From: Moraxellaceae bacterium
GTDB lineage: Bacteria > Pseudomonadota > Gammaproteobacteria > Pseudomonadales > Ketobacteraceae
NCBI GenBank assembly: GCA_002402125.1
Contig: NVVG01000219.1
Coordinates: forward strand, 1-5,873
DNA length: 5,873 bases
Reading direction: 5' to 3'
This document shows positions 1-5,873 of this stretch, piece after piece. Under the pieces are notes generated by a model. It was given only the letters and a program-made list of their open reading frames with translations, searched no databases and had not been told where the DNA came from. A program made the position numbers and the translations under genes. Within the stretch, counting starts at the first letter, position 1, and each line of letters opens with the position of its first letter.

Positions 1-71
1 CGGCCTTTGGTGAAACCTTCCATTCCGGCTTCAACCACTACCAAACTAGTCCCCGAGGCCCCTTGCTCAGG
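1..71 (-). CDS. Acyl-CoA dehydrogenase, internal fragment (partial)
   Basis: Read on the minus strand from base 71, the frame CCT-GAG-CAA stays open for 23 codons to the window edge. It contains GASGTSLVVVEAGMEGFTKG, which strongly resembles the middle beta-domain of acyl-CoA dehydrogenases; in that family a 'TDP..GA.GISLLVVE...GF.KGR' stretch precedes the 'K.G..AQDT.EL.F.DV.VP' segment. Such flavoproteins oxidise acyl-CoA to trans-2-enoyl-CoA. There is no start codon, and the frame is closed immediately upstream by stops inside the glutamate dehydrogenase sequence, so this is the interior of a gene and not a 5' end. It overlaps, in another frame, the last codons of the truncated dehydrogenase. 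By hand count these 71 bases are about 58% G+C, richer than the adjacent gene, but the sample is tiny. The family assignment rests on a short match recalled from family knowledge. The fragment may be a gene remnant, a fused neighbour or the product of a chimeric contig end. Confidence 0.6.
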
Positions 72-3000
72 TGATTAAACGCGGCAACAAGTTTAGCGTA
101 ACGACTACATAACAGTCCGTTGCCAAAAACATCACCTGACATGTCGCCAATGCCTATCACCGTAAAAGGTTCTGACTGAACATCAAGCCCCATCTCTCGA
201 AAGTGCCGCTGCACGGATACCCAAGCACCTCGAGCGGTGATTCCCATTTTTTTATGATCGTAACCAACACTACCACCGGAGGCAAAGGCATCGCCTAACC
301 AAAATCCATATTCATTGGCAATTTCGTTGGCTATATCAGAAAATGTTGCGGTGCCTTTGTCAGCTGCCACCACCAAATAGGTGTCATCGCCGTCTTTTCT
401 AATAACATTTTTCGGTGGTACAACTTCACCCTCAAGTAAGTTATCGGTAATATCCAACAAACCTTTGATGAAAGTCCGATAGCAATAGATGACTTCGGCC
501 ATCATCTCGTCCCTACTAACACCTTTTGGGAGTTGTTTAGCAACAAACCCCCCTTTTGCACCAACTGGCACGATAACCGCATTTTTTACTTGCTGTGCTT
601 TCACTAAACCCAGAACTTCGGTACGAAAGTCTTCCATTCTATCGGACCATCGCAAACCACCGCGTGCGACTTTTCCGCCGCGTAAATGCACCCCTTCCAC
701 TCGCGGCGAATAGACAAAAATCTCAAACATCGGTAGCGGTCTGGGTAAATCCGGAATCATTTCTGGAGCAAACTTTAACGAGATGTACTCTTTGTTATTG
801 CCCTCTTCATCGGGCTGAAAAAAGTTTGTCCGTAAGGTCCCGGCCATCATATCAAGATAACGCCGCAAGATGCGATCCTCATCCAAACTTGCCACATCAT
901 CTAACGCGTCCACAATATCACCCGTAAGACTTGCTTCATAAGTGCCGTCTTCATCCAGATCAAGACTAAACCGTGCATTAAAAAACTCTACCAACATTCG
1001 GGTAATATTAGGCTGATTGGTCAATGCATCCTTAATATAGCGCTGACTAAATGCAAAACCTGTCTGCTTGAAAAATCGTGCATAGGCCCGTAACAATGCA
1101 ACTGAGCGCCAACCAAGTCCTACCGCCAAAACCAATTGATTGAAACTATCGTTTTCTGCAGCTCCTGCCCAAATCTGATAGAACGCCTCTTGAAATTGTG
1201 TTTTCACTTTATCAAGTTCAATGATAGTGCCGCCATTATAGCGAACACTAAAATCATAGATCCAAACCATTGACCCTTGCTTTTCTCTTATGTGATACGG
1301 TCGTCCGCCTAGCACGCGGAAACCTAAATTCTCTAGCATCGGTAATACGTCGGACAACGGTATATCTTCATTCCGTCTAAAAATCTTAAAGCGTAACGTA
1401 TGAGGGTCCTCCTCAAGCGCTCGATAAAAAGAAACCGAGAGCTCACACTCAGCACTTAGAGTCTCCATGTGTTCGATATCAGAAACGGCCGTCCTGGTAG
1501 AAAAATCATTACAGTAAGAAAGGGAAAACGCGTCCATATACTTAGCATGTAATGCACTGGCTTTTTCCTCGCCATGGCTCTCAACCAACGTCTCCTGCAA
1601 TCGGTCCTCCCACGAGCGCGCCAGGTCAACAAGCCTTGATTCTATTTCCTTGACATCGATATCAATTAAACTGCCTTCGTTCACCCGTATCACAATATAC
1701 AGCCGCGTTAATGTCGACTCGGTAAAATAGGTATTAAATTCTAAATCTTGCGCATCGACATACTCACACAACACTTTTTGGAACTTTTTCCTCAAAGCCG
1801 TCGAAAACTCCTCTCGAGGAGAATAGATAAGACAGGATATAAAACGCCCGTATTGCCCTTTACGGACAAATAGTCGCAATCGGCGTCGCTCCTGTATCTG
1901 TAAAATACCCACCGCAGTAACCAATAAATCCTTGGTGGAGGTTTGAAACAACTCCTCTCGCGGAAAGGTTTCTAGAATCTGAAACAATCGCTTGCCATCA
2001 TGGCTTTTTTTAGACAACCCCGACCCTTTCCGAACATCTGCAATTTTGCGGCCGATAATGGGAAAGTTTCGAGGGCTATTGTTAAATACTCTCGACGTGT
2101 ACAGGCCTAGCAATCGATATTCACCAACCACATGACCGCGTTTATCGAACTTTCGAATCGATACAAAATCCATATAGGTGGGACGATGTAGCGGTGACTT
2201 TGTGCCTGATTTACCGAACACCAGCAGTCGATTCGTTAACAACAGCGGTCCACCGTCATCCTCCATTAGATCAATATTCTGATCCAACTTACACATACCC
2301 AAAGCCGTTCCTTCAACTGCAATGAGATTATTCTGCCCACCCTGATCGACTACTCGGTATTCTTTAAAACCCAAAAAGGTAAAATGATCATCAACCAACC
2401 ACTTCAAAAAAGACACCGCCTCATCAAGCGTTAATTCCTCTACGCTGTCAGGACAGCTTAGTCCTGGGGATATTTCAACGATGCGGTCAAGCATTGGTTG
2501 GAAATCGCCCACCGCCAATTCCAACAGGTCCAAAATAGAAAACAAGGAATCTATAATGCTTTGAATAGTTTCTTCGTTACTCTGGCGATCAATTTCAATA
2601 TGCATCAACGATTCATTGACATTTCCCTTGCTGGAATCATTGAATTTAACTTCTGCCAATATGCCGGCTTTATCGCGATCAATTGAAAAGCCCGCATTGG
2701 TGACCGAATGAATCGCAATATCACGCCGAGTAAACTCCATCATCATGGATTCAACAACAAAGGCCTTATCCGGGGCCAAGATTTCAACGATGGTATGCGT
2801 ACCCTGCCACCCATGATCTTCAAACTTTGGATTAAATACTCTAACTTTGGGTTTACCGGGCGTTCGGTGCTGAACGAAGTCCCACAGGGCCACGGTGGCA
2901 CCATAGAGGTCATCGACCCGTTTGGTCGCTAATTCTTCTAACGGGGCTGCGGCATAGAAATGGCGTGCAAACTGAATCACCGAGTCTATCTGGGACTTAT

Positions 3001-3085
3001 CGGCACGATCGAAGCGCTCACGCACTTTTTCCGCCAATTTCCCTAAAATGACCTCGTAATCTTCTCCAAGCGACAGATTTACCAT
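38..3085 (-). CDS. gdhB: NAD-specific glutamate dehydrogenase, large (L-GDH) type, 3'-truncated
   Basis: This is the N-terminal two thirds of the large bacterial NAD-glutamate dehydrogenase (Bac_GDH family, usually about 1,600 residues), a cytoplasmic enzyme that oxidatively deaminates L-glutamate to 2-oxoglutarate and ammonium. The N-terminal ACT-like region lies near residues 80-140 (HGWQGTHTIVE at 91-101). Further ACT-like segments appear near 402-475 and 550-625, with a helical stretch near 650-706. The catalytic domain begins near 765: VARGGLRWSDR at 806-816, VPVGAKGGF at 839-847 with K844 as the likely catalytic lysine, GYDHKKMGITARGAW at 941-955, and the nucleotide-binding loop GIGDMSGDVFGNG at 978-990. 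Homology ends at about residue 1006 (AAFNHL), where the family normally continues into HIF-DP. Nine unrelated residues and a TAG follow, so about 600 residues are missing. There is no other lesion. The ATG at 3083-3085 is supported by a GAGGTG Shine-Dalgarno. The gene is divergent from the moxR operon. Family identity is certain; the activity of this copy is doubtful. Confidence 0.93.
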   Translation of the reverse strand: MVNLSLGEDYEVILGKLAEKVRERFDRADKSQIDSVIQFARHFYAAAPLEELATKRVDDLYGATVALWDFVQHRTPGKPKVRVFNPKFEDHGWQGTHTIVEILAPDKAFVVESMMMEFTRRDIAIHSVTNAGFSIDRDKAGILAEVKFNDSSKGNVNESLMHIEIDRQSNEETIQSIIDSLFSILDLLELAVGDFQPMLDRIVEISPGLSCPDSVEELTLDEAVSFLKWLVDDHFTFLGFKEYRVVDQGGQNNLIAVEGTALGMCKLDQNIDLMEDDGGPLLLTNRLLVFGKSGTKSPLHRPTYMDFVSIRKFDKRGHVVGEYRLLGLYTSRVFNNSPRNFPIIGRKIADVRKGSGLSKKSHDGKRLFQILETFPREELFQTSTKDLLVTAVGILQIQERRRLRLFVRKGQYGRFISCLIYSPREEFSTALRKKFQKVLCEYVDAQDLEFNTYFTESTLTRLYIVIRVNEGSLIDIDVKEIESRLVDLARSWEDRLQETLVESHGEEKASALHAKYMDAFSLSYCNDFSTRTAVSDIEHMETLSAECELSVSFYRALEEDPHTLRFKIFRRNEDIPLSDVLPMLENLGFRVLGGRPYHIREKQGSMVWIYDFSVRYNGGTIIELDKVKTQFQEAFYQIWAGAAENDSFNQLVLAVGLGWRSVALLRAYARFFKQTGFAFSQRYIKDALTNQPNITRMLVEFFNARFSLDLDEDGTYEASLTGDIVDALDDVASLDEDRILRRYLDMMAGTLRTNFFQPDEEGNNKEYISLKFAPEMIPDLPRPLPMFEIFVYSPRVEGVHLRGGKVARGGLRWSDRMEDFRTEVLGLVKAQQVKNAVIVPVGAKGGFVAKQLPKGVSRDEMMAEVIYCYRTFIKGLLDITDNLLEGEVVPPKNVIRKDGDDTYLVVAADKGTATFSDIANEIANEYGFWLGDAFASGGSVGYDHKKMGITARGAWVSVQRHFREMGLDVQSEPFTVIGIGDMSGDVFGNGLLCSRYAKLVAAFNHLSKGPRGLVW

Positions 3086-3091
3086 GCTCTA

Positions 3092-3097
3092 CACCTC
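3092..3097 (-). promoter_or_regulatory. Ribosome binding site of glutamate dehydrogenase
   Basis: The minus strand reads GAGGTG six bases upstream of the ATG at 3083-3085. This is a good Shine-Dalgarno match at a suitable distance and fixes the start codon of the 1015-codon frame. Confidence 0.7.
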
Positions 3098-3379
3098 ACT
3101 GTGTACCGTATGTGATGCTTATCGGTAAAACAAACCATAATAGGAGCACCAAAACCAAAACCCAATAACCTATATAAACCTTAGTTCACACTATCGATTT
3201 TTTACATAACTTATTGCAATCATTCACAAAAAACGCTTACATGGCCTACTATCTATTTGGCGTTAGATTGGCTCTTATTTGAGTGTGCTGGGAACTAATG
3301 GGAAATCTTAGGGCCATATAGCAATTGACGCTGGGACAAGGCATAATCAAGCTTAAAAAAACATCAGAATTTAGATCGC
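3098..3379. other. Divergent intergenic region between glutamate dehydrogenase and moxR
   Basis: About 280 bases separate the two ribosome binding sites. The stretch is AT-rich, especially 3120-3240, with runs such as CGATTTTTTACA and CACAAAAAACG, and it should hold the promoters of both divergent genes. I found no convincing small gene, no strong hairpin or terminator, and no clear operator palindrome. A TTGACG hexamer lies at 3325-3330 on the moxR side but lacks a good -10 partner at 16-18 bases, so the operon promoter is not located. Confidence 0.6.
3137..3165 (-). promoter_or_regulatory. Candidate sigma70-type promoter of glutamate dehydrogenase
   Basis: On the minus strand, TTGGGT (bases 3165-3160) and TATTAT (bases 3142-3137) are separated by exactly 17 bases. 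The -10 element differs from consensus at one position; the -35 matches at only three. Transcription would begin near 3130 and give a leader of about 45 bases that includes the Shine-Dalgarno. The region is AT-rich, so chance matches are common and this remains a suggestion. Confidence 0.3.
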
Positions 3380-3384
3380 CGGAG
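3380..3384 (+). promoter_or_regulatory. Ribosome binding site of the MoxR ATPase gene
   Basis: CGGAG lies ten bases before the ATG at 3395. It supports this start, which also gives the expected MoxR N-terminus with a short helix running into the GQE motif. Confidence 0.6.
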
Positions 3385-3394
3385 TATATTATTC

Positions 3395-4378
3395 ATGTCA
3401 GATCGGGCTGCTATTCAAGCGCTAAAAACGTATTTATCTGGACAAATTATTGGGCAAGAACACCTTTTAGACCGATTGCTAATTGCTTTATTAGCCAATG
3501 GGCATTTATTGGTAGAAGGTGCACCAGGTCTGGCCAAAACCAAGGCTATCAACGCGCTTTCTCACGGTATCGAGGGTGATTTTCATCGCATCCAGTTTAC
3601 CCCTGACCTCCTCCCGGCGGACGTAACTGGCACCGAGATATACCGACCTCAAGATAGCAGCTTTGTCTTTCAAAAAGGTCCCATTTTCCACAATCTGGTG
3701 CTTGCCGACGAAATTAACCGAGCACCCGCCAAGGTACAATCTGCTTTGTTAGAAGCCATGGCGGAGCGACAAGTCAGTGTTGGTGCCACCAGCCACCGAT
3801 TGCCGGACTTATTTATGGTAATGGCAACGCAAAACCCAATTGAGCAAGAAGGCACCTACCAACTACCTGAAGCTCAGCTAGACCGGTTTCTTATGCACGT
3901 CACCATTGGTTACCCAGATGCTGATGCTGAAAAGAAAATTCTCCTGCTAGCCAGAAACGAAGCCTTATCGGCAAGGGATAAACACCCAGATGACGCCGCC
4001 AAACGCATCGACCACCACATTACCCAAGAACAAATATTCAGCGCCCGCGAAGATATCCTTAACTTGCACATGATCCCTTCTATTGAGGAATATATCGTGC
4101 AGCTGACCATGGCGACGCGTAACCCACTAGCTTATGGGGATGATTTAGACAGCTGGATCGAATATGGGGTCAGCCCTCGGGGCACCATTGGTTTGGATGC
4201 CTGCGCGCGGGCTCATGCATGGTTAAATGAGAGAGACTTTGTCACGCCAGAAGACGTACAAGCCATTGCCCATGACGTGCTAAGGCATCGGCTAGGCCTA
4301 ACCTTCGAAGCGGAAGCCAAAGGCGTTACTCCAGATCATATTATCGATGAATTGTTAGATCGTGTGGCCGCGCCTTAG
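3395..4378 (+). CDS. MoxR-family AAA+ ATPase
   Basis: This is a full-length 327-residue cytoplasmic MoxR ATPase (AAA_3 domain plus C-terminal lid). MoxR proteins are thought to use ATP hydrolysis to remodel or activate partner proteins, often vWA-domain proteins encoded next to them. Visible motifs are IIGQEHLLDRLL at 18-29, Walker A GAPGLAKTK at 42-50, Walker B VLADEINR at 102-109 followed by the family-typical KVQSALLEAMAE at 113-124, sensor 1 ATQNP at 144-148, LPEAQLDRF at 157-165 with a candidate arginine finger, and sensor 2 SPRG at 260-263. All key residues are present and the length is normal. The stop at 4376-4378 lies six bases before the first possible ATG of the DUF58 gene, so the two are very likely cotranscribed and perhaps translationally coupled. 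It is the first gene of the MoxR/DUF58/DUF4381 set. The client in this organism is inferred from context only. Confidence 0.95.
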   Translation: MSDRAAIQALKTYLSGQIIGQEHLLDRLLIALLANGHLLVEGAPGLAKTKAINALSHGIEGDFHRIQFTPDLLPADVTGTEIYRPQDSSFVFQKGPIFHNLVLADEINRAPAKVQSALLEAMAERQVSVGATSHRLPDLFMVMATQNPIEQEGTYQLPEAQLDRFLMHVTIGYPDADAEKKILLLARNEALSARDKHPDDAAKRIDHHITQEQIFSAREDILNLHMIPSIEEYIVQLTMATRNPLAYGDDLDSWIEYGVSPRGTIGLDACARAHAWLNERDFVTPEDVQAIAHDVLRHRLGLTFEAEAKGVTPDHIIDELLDRVAAP

Positions 4379-4384
4379 ATAACT

Positions 4385-5443
4385 ATGCAGCCTTCACGCA
4401 ACACTATGTCCAATACCAAGTCCAAGTCCAAAGCCAAGCCCAACTCAACGGCAAGGAATAAAGGCTCAAGCCAACGTATGCTTATCGAGCGAGAAGACCT
4501 TTCTCAGTTCAAGGGTGTATATATTTCTATGAGCGAATTGATTGGTCTTCAAGCCAGCCATGCCAAGCTTGACCTCACCGGTCAACGCAAGTCCTTGGCG
4601 ACCATGTCAGGCATGCATCGCTCCTCGTTTCGAGGCCGCGGCATCGATTTTGATGAAGTACGCCAGTATGCCCCTGGCGATGACATTCGTCATATCGACT
4701 GGCGAGTTACCGCTCGTACCGGAAAGACCCATACCAAACTGTACCATGAAGAGCGTGAGCGCCCGGTGTATCTAGTGATTGACCAGCGCCAATCGATGTT
4801 TTTTGGGACAAAAGATGCCTTTAAATCTGTTGTTGCCGCCCGTACCGCTGCTTACCTTGCGTGGGCAGCAAGAGATCACGGAGACCGGGTGGGTGGCTTT
4901 TTATTCAACGATACCGAGGTACTTAAAGTTCGCCCCAAAGAAGGCAAACGAGGCATTCAACAGTTTTTCCGCACCCTGATCCAATTCAATCAAACACTAC
5001 CGGCAAGAGAGACTAAAGCTTCACAGTCCAGCTCATCTATTCGAGCCGCTATCGAAGGACTGCAGCAAGTTGTCAAACCGGGCAGCCTGGTATTCGTCAT
5101 TAGCGATTTCCATGGTTTTGATGATATCGCCCTGCAGCATTTGGCCCTAATCGCCAAACATAGTGACATGATTGCCGCTCATATCAGCGACCCCATGGAG
5201 CAACGACTACCGGCCACAGGAAGTTACGGTTTCACCGACGGTACCCGTAACATTAAACTCAACACCGGAAATCGCGAGTTACGCAAACGGTTTCGAACCC
5301 GCTATATAGAACAACACATCCGCATCAAGGAGCAGTTAACCCGGATTGGCGTGCCTACTATTGATATCAATACCGGACAAAGCATTTCAACGGCATTAGC
5401 TGAGTCCCTCGGCATGAAGTCTAGAAAAAGGAAGCACCGTTGA
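4385..5443 (+). CDS. DUF58 domain-containing protein (vWA-like)
   Basis: This 352-residue protein carries the DUF58 signature: FRGRGIDFDEVRQYAPGDD at 82-100, then IRHIDWRVTARTG at 101-113 and KLYHEERERPVYLVID at 118-133. A vWA-like fold follows, with strand and metal-site motif VIDQRQSMFFG at 131-141 and a second acidic strand VFVISDFHGFD at 236-246. DUF58 proteins are regular partners of MoxR ATPases and may be their substrates or adaptors. No membrane segment is evident. The metal-site motif reads D-x-R-x-S instead of D-x-S-x-S. The first 31 residues are Lys/Ser/Asn-rich and precede the conserved domain. Three in-frame starts exist (4385, 4406, 4478) and none has a good Shine-Dalgarno; 4385 is kept because it sits six bases after the moxR stop, which suits coupling. 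The start could be as late as 4478 (MLIEREDL). The product family is certain, the start is not. Confidence 0.9.
   Translation: MQPSRNTMSNTKSKSKAKPNSTARNKGSSQRMLIEREDLSQFKGVYISMSELIGLQASHAKLDLTGQRKSLATMSGMHRSSFRGRGIDFDEVRQYAPGDDIRHIDWRVTARTGKTHTKLYHEERERPVYLVIDQRQSMFFGTKDAFKSVVAARTAAYLAWAARDHGDRVGGFLFNDTEVLKVRPKEGKRGIQQFFRTLIQFNQTLPARETKASQSSSSIRAAIEGLQQVVKPGSLVFVISDFHGFDDIALQHLALIAKHSDMIAAHISDPMEQRLPATGSYGFTDGTRNIKLNTGNRELRKRFRTRYIEQHIRIKEQLTRIGVPTIDINTGQSISTALAESLGMKSRKRKHR
4416..4445 (+). repeat. Degenerate hexanucleotide tandem repeat, five units
   Basis: Units CCAAGT, CCAAGT, CCAAAG, CCAAGC and CCAACT follow one another with period 6 inside the 5' end of the DUF58 gene. In frame they encode alternating Lys and Ser, Ala or Pro residues (roughly residues 12-20). 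Because the period is a multiple of three, gain or loss of units would change tail length without shifting the frame. Confidence 0.55.
5428..5432 (+). promoter_or_regulatory. Ribosome binding site of the DUF4381 gene, supporting a TTG start
   Basis: AAGGA lies inside the last codons of the DUF58 gene, seven bases before TTG at 5440. An in-frame TAG at 5422-5424 closes the frame upstream, and no ATG or GTG lies between it and the conserved N-terminus. This site therefore decides the TTG start. Confidence 0.7.
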
Positions 5444-5873
5444 ATCCTACCGATCCACTGAGCCAAATCGCAGACATTCATTTACCCGCCGCAGTTTCTG
5501 CTTGGCCACCGGCCTATGGTTGGTGGATAGCAACCGTTCTAATCATTGTCATTCTAGTATTCATCGTTCGGGCGCTCATTGCCAAACGTCGTAACAAGCG
5601 CTACAAAAAAGAAGCAACCTCAGCGCTGGCAAATATTAAGCAACAATATCAAACCAACGACAACACACTCGAAGCACTCGAGGCAATTAATGCATTGTTA
5701 AAACAAACCAGCATCACCCGTTATGGGCGCAATAATACGGCCGGACTTAATGGTGATTCCTGGTTAGCGTTTCTAGACCGAACCGGCAACACGAAAGACT
5801 TCACTAAAGGGCCTGGGCGCAGTTTAACCTATACCCTCTATACACCAAATCCCGTTGCTCCCATTGACGAATT
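5440..5873 (+). CDS. DUF4381 domain-containing membrane protein (partial, 3' end outside the window)
   Basis: From TTG at 5440 the frame is open for 144 codons to the window edge. The N-terminus reads NPTDPLSQIADIHLPAAVS (residues 2-20), then a WPP motif (22-24) and YGWW (26-29). A single hydrophobic transmembrane segment spans about 28-48 and ends in a basic cluster (AKRRNKRYKK). This is the typical DUF4381 layout: a short periplasmic N-terminus, one membrane anchor and a cytoplasmic helical domain, here including LEALEAINALLKQT and GDSWLAFLDRTG. DUF4381 genes regularly sit between DUF58 and BatA-like vWA genes in MoxR operons. Its molecular role is unknown; it may anchor or organise the MoxR/vWA complex at the inner membrane. 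The start overlaps the DUF58 stop as TTGA, which indicates translational coupling, and an AAGGA Shine-Dalgarno precedes it. The family normally runs about 150-180 residues, so only the tail is missing. Confidence 0.85.
   Translation, partial: MNPTDPLSQIADIHLPAAVSAWPPAYGWWIATVLIIVILVFIVRALIAKRRNKRYKKEATSALANIKQQYQTNDNTLEALEAINALLKQTSITRYGRNNTAGLNGDSWLAFLDRTGNTKDFTKGPGRSLTYTLYTPNPVAPIDE

Noticed and set aside
489..2932. Short plus-strand open frames opposite the glutamate dehydrogenase gene (for example 489-713, 595-927, 2498-2686, 2708-2932)
   Set aside because: They lie antisense to a strongly conserved coding sequence, have no recognisable domains, and are explained as shadow frames of the long gene.
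3111..3126. TGTGATGCTTATCGGT as a CRP-type operator
   Set aside because: Only the left half matches the TGTGA-N6-TCACA pattern; the right half does not, so the site is not supported.
3325..3347. TTGACG with downstream CATAAT as a moxR promoter
   Set aside because: The two hexamers are only 11 bases apart, far short of the 16-18 required, so the pair cannot act as a standard promoter.
3325..3579. Plus-strand frame of 84 codons that starts upstream of moxR and overlaps its first 60 codons
   Set aside because: It is out of frame with the clear MoxR protein, has no recognisable product, and its start coincides with a possible promoter hexamer; it is a chance frame.
3506..4110. Minus-strand frames of 61-77 codons inside moxR
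   Set aside because: They are antisense shadows of the conserved ATPase with no ribosome binding site or family resemblance.
4542..4979. Plus-strand frames inside the DUF58 gene (4542-4775 and 4779-4979)
   Set aside because: They are shifted readings of the DUF58 coding sequence and show no independent signal.

Overview
The window looks like a gammaproteobacterial chromosome segment, probably from a marine or environmental lineage. This rests on gene content and order: a large NAD-type glutamate dehydrogenase lies head to head with a MoxR / DUF58 / DUF4381 gene run. From memory, Pseudomonas has the same pairing, with gdhB next to such a cluster. Base composition is moderate, in the mid-40s to high-40s percent G+C by eye. 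No mobile element, tRNA, rRNA or CRISPR array is visible.

Layout. Bases 1-71 (minus strand) carry a 23-codon piece that reads like the middle of an acyl-CoA dehydrogenase. It abuts, out of frame, a glutamate dehydrogenase gene (minus strand, 38-3085). That gene is intact for its first 1006 codons, then loses its homology abruptly and stops nine codons later. Bases 3086-3394 are a divergent intergenic region with a Shine-Dalgarno at each end and a possible promoter for the dehydrogenase. The plus strand then carries a tightly packed operon: a MoxR-family AAA+ ATPase (3395-4378), a DUF58 protein with a von Willebrand A-like fold (4385-5443), and the first 144 codons of a DUF4381 membrane protein. 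The DUF4381 gene starts at a TTG that overlaps the preceding stop codon (5440 to the window end).

How the genes work together. The plus-strand genes are the front half of the MoxR/Bat-type cluster. In that arrangement a MoxR ATPase is thought to act as a chaperone-like partner for vWA-domain proteins at the inner membrane; vWA (BatA/BatB-like) and BatD-like genes would be expected just past the right edge. The glutamate dehydrogenase would convert glutamate to 2-oxoglutarate and ammonium. As written here it lacks roughly the last 600 residues of its family, so this copy should be inactive unless the left-end junction is an assembly artefact.

The most noteworthy observation is the glutamate dehydrogenase / acyl-CoA dehydrogenase junction near base 70. 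The rest is a conventional operon with small points of interest: a TTG start, an atypical metal-site motif and a hexanucleotide repeat. I see no convincing evidence of a wholly new system.
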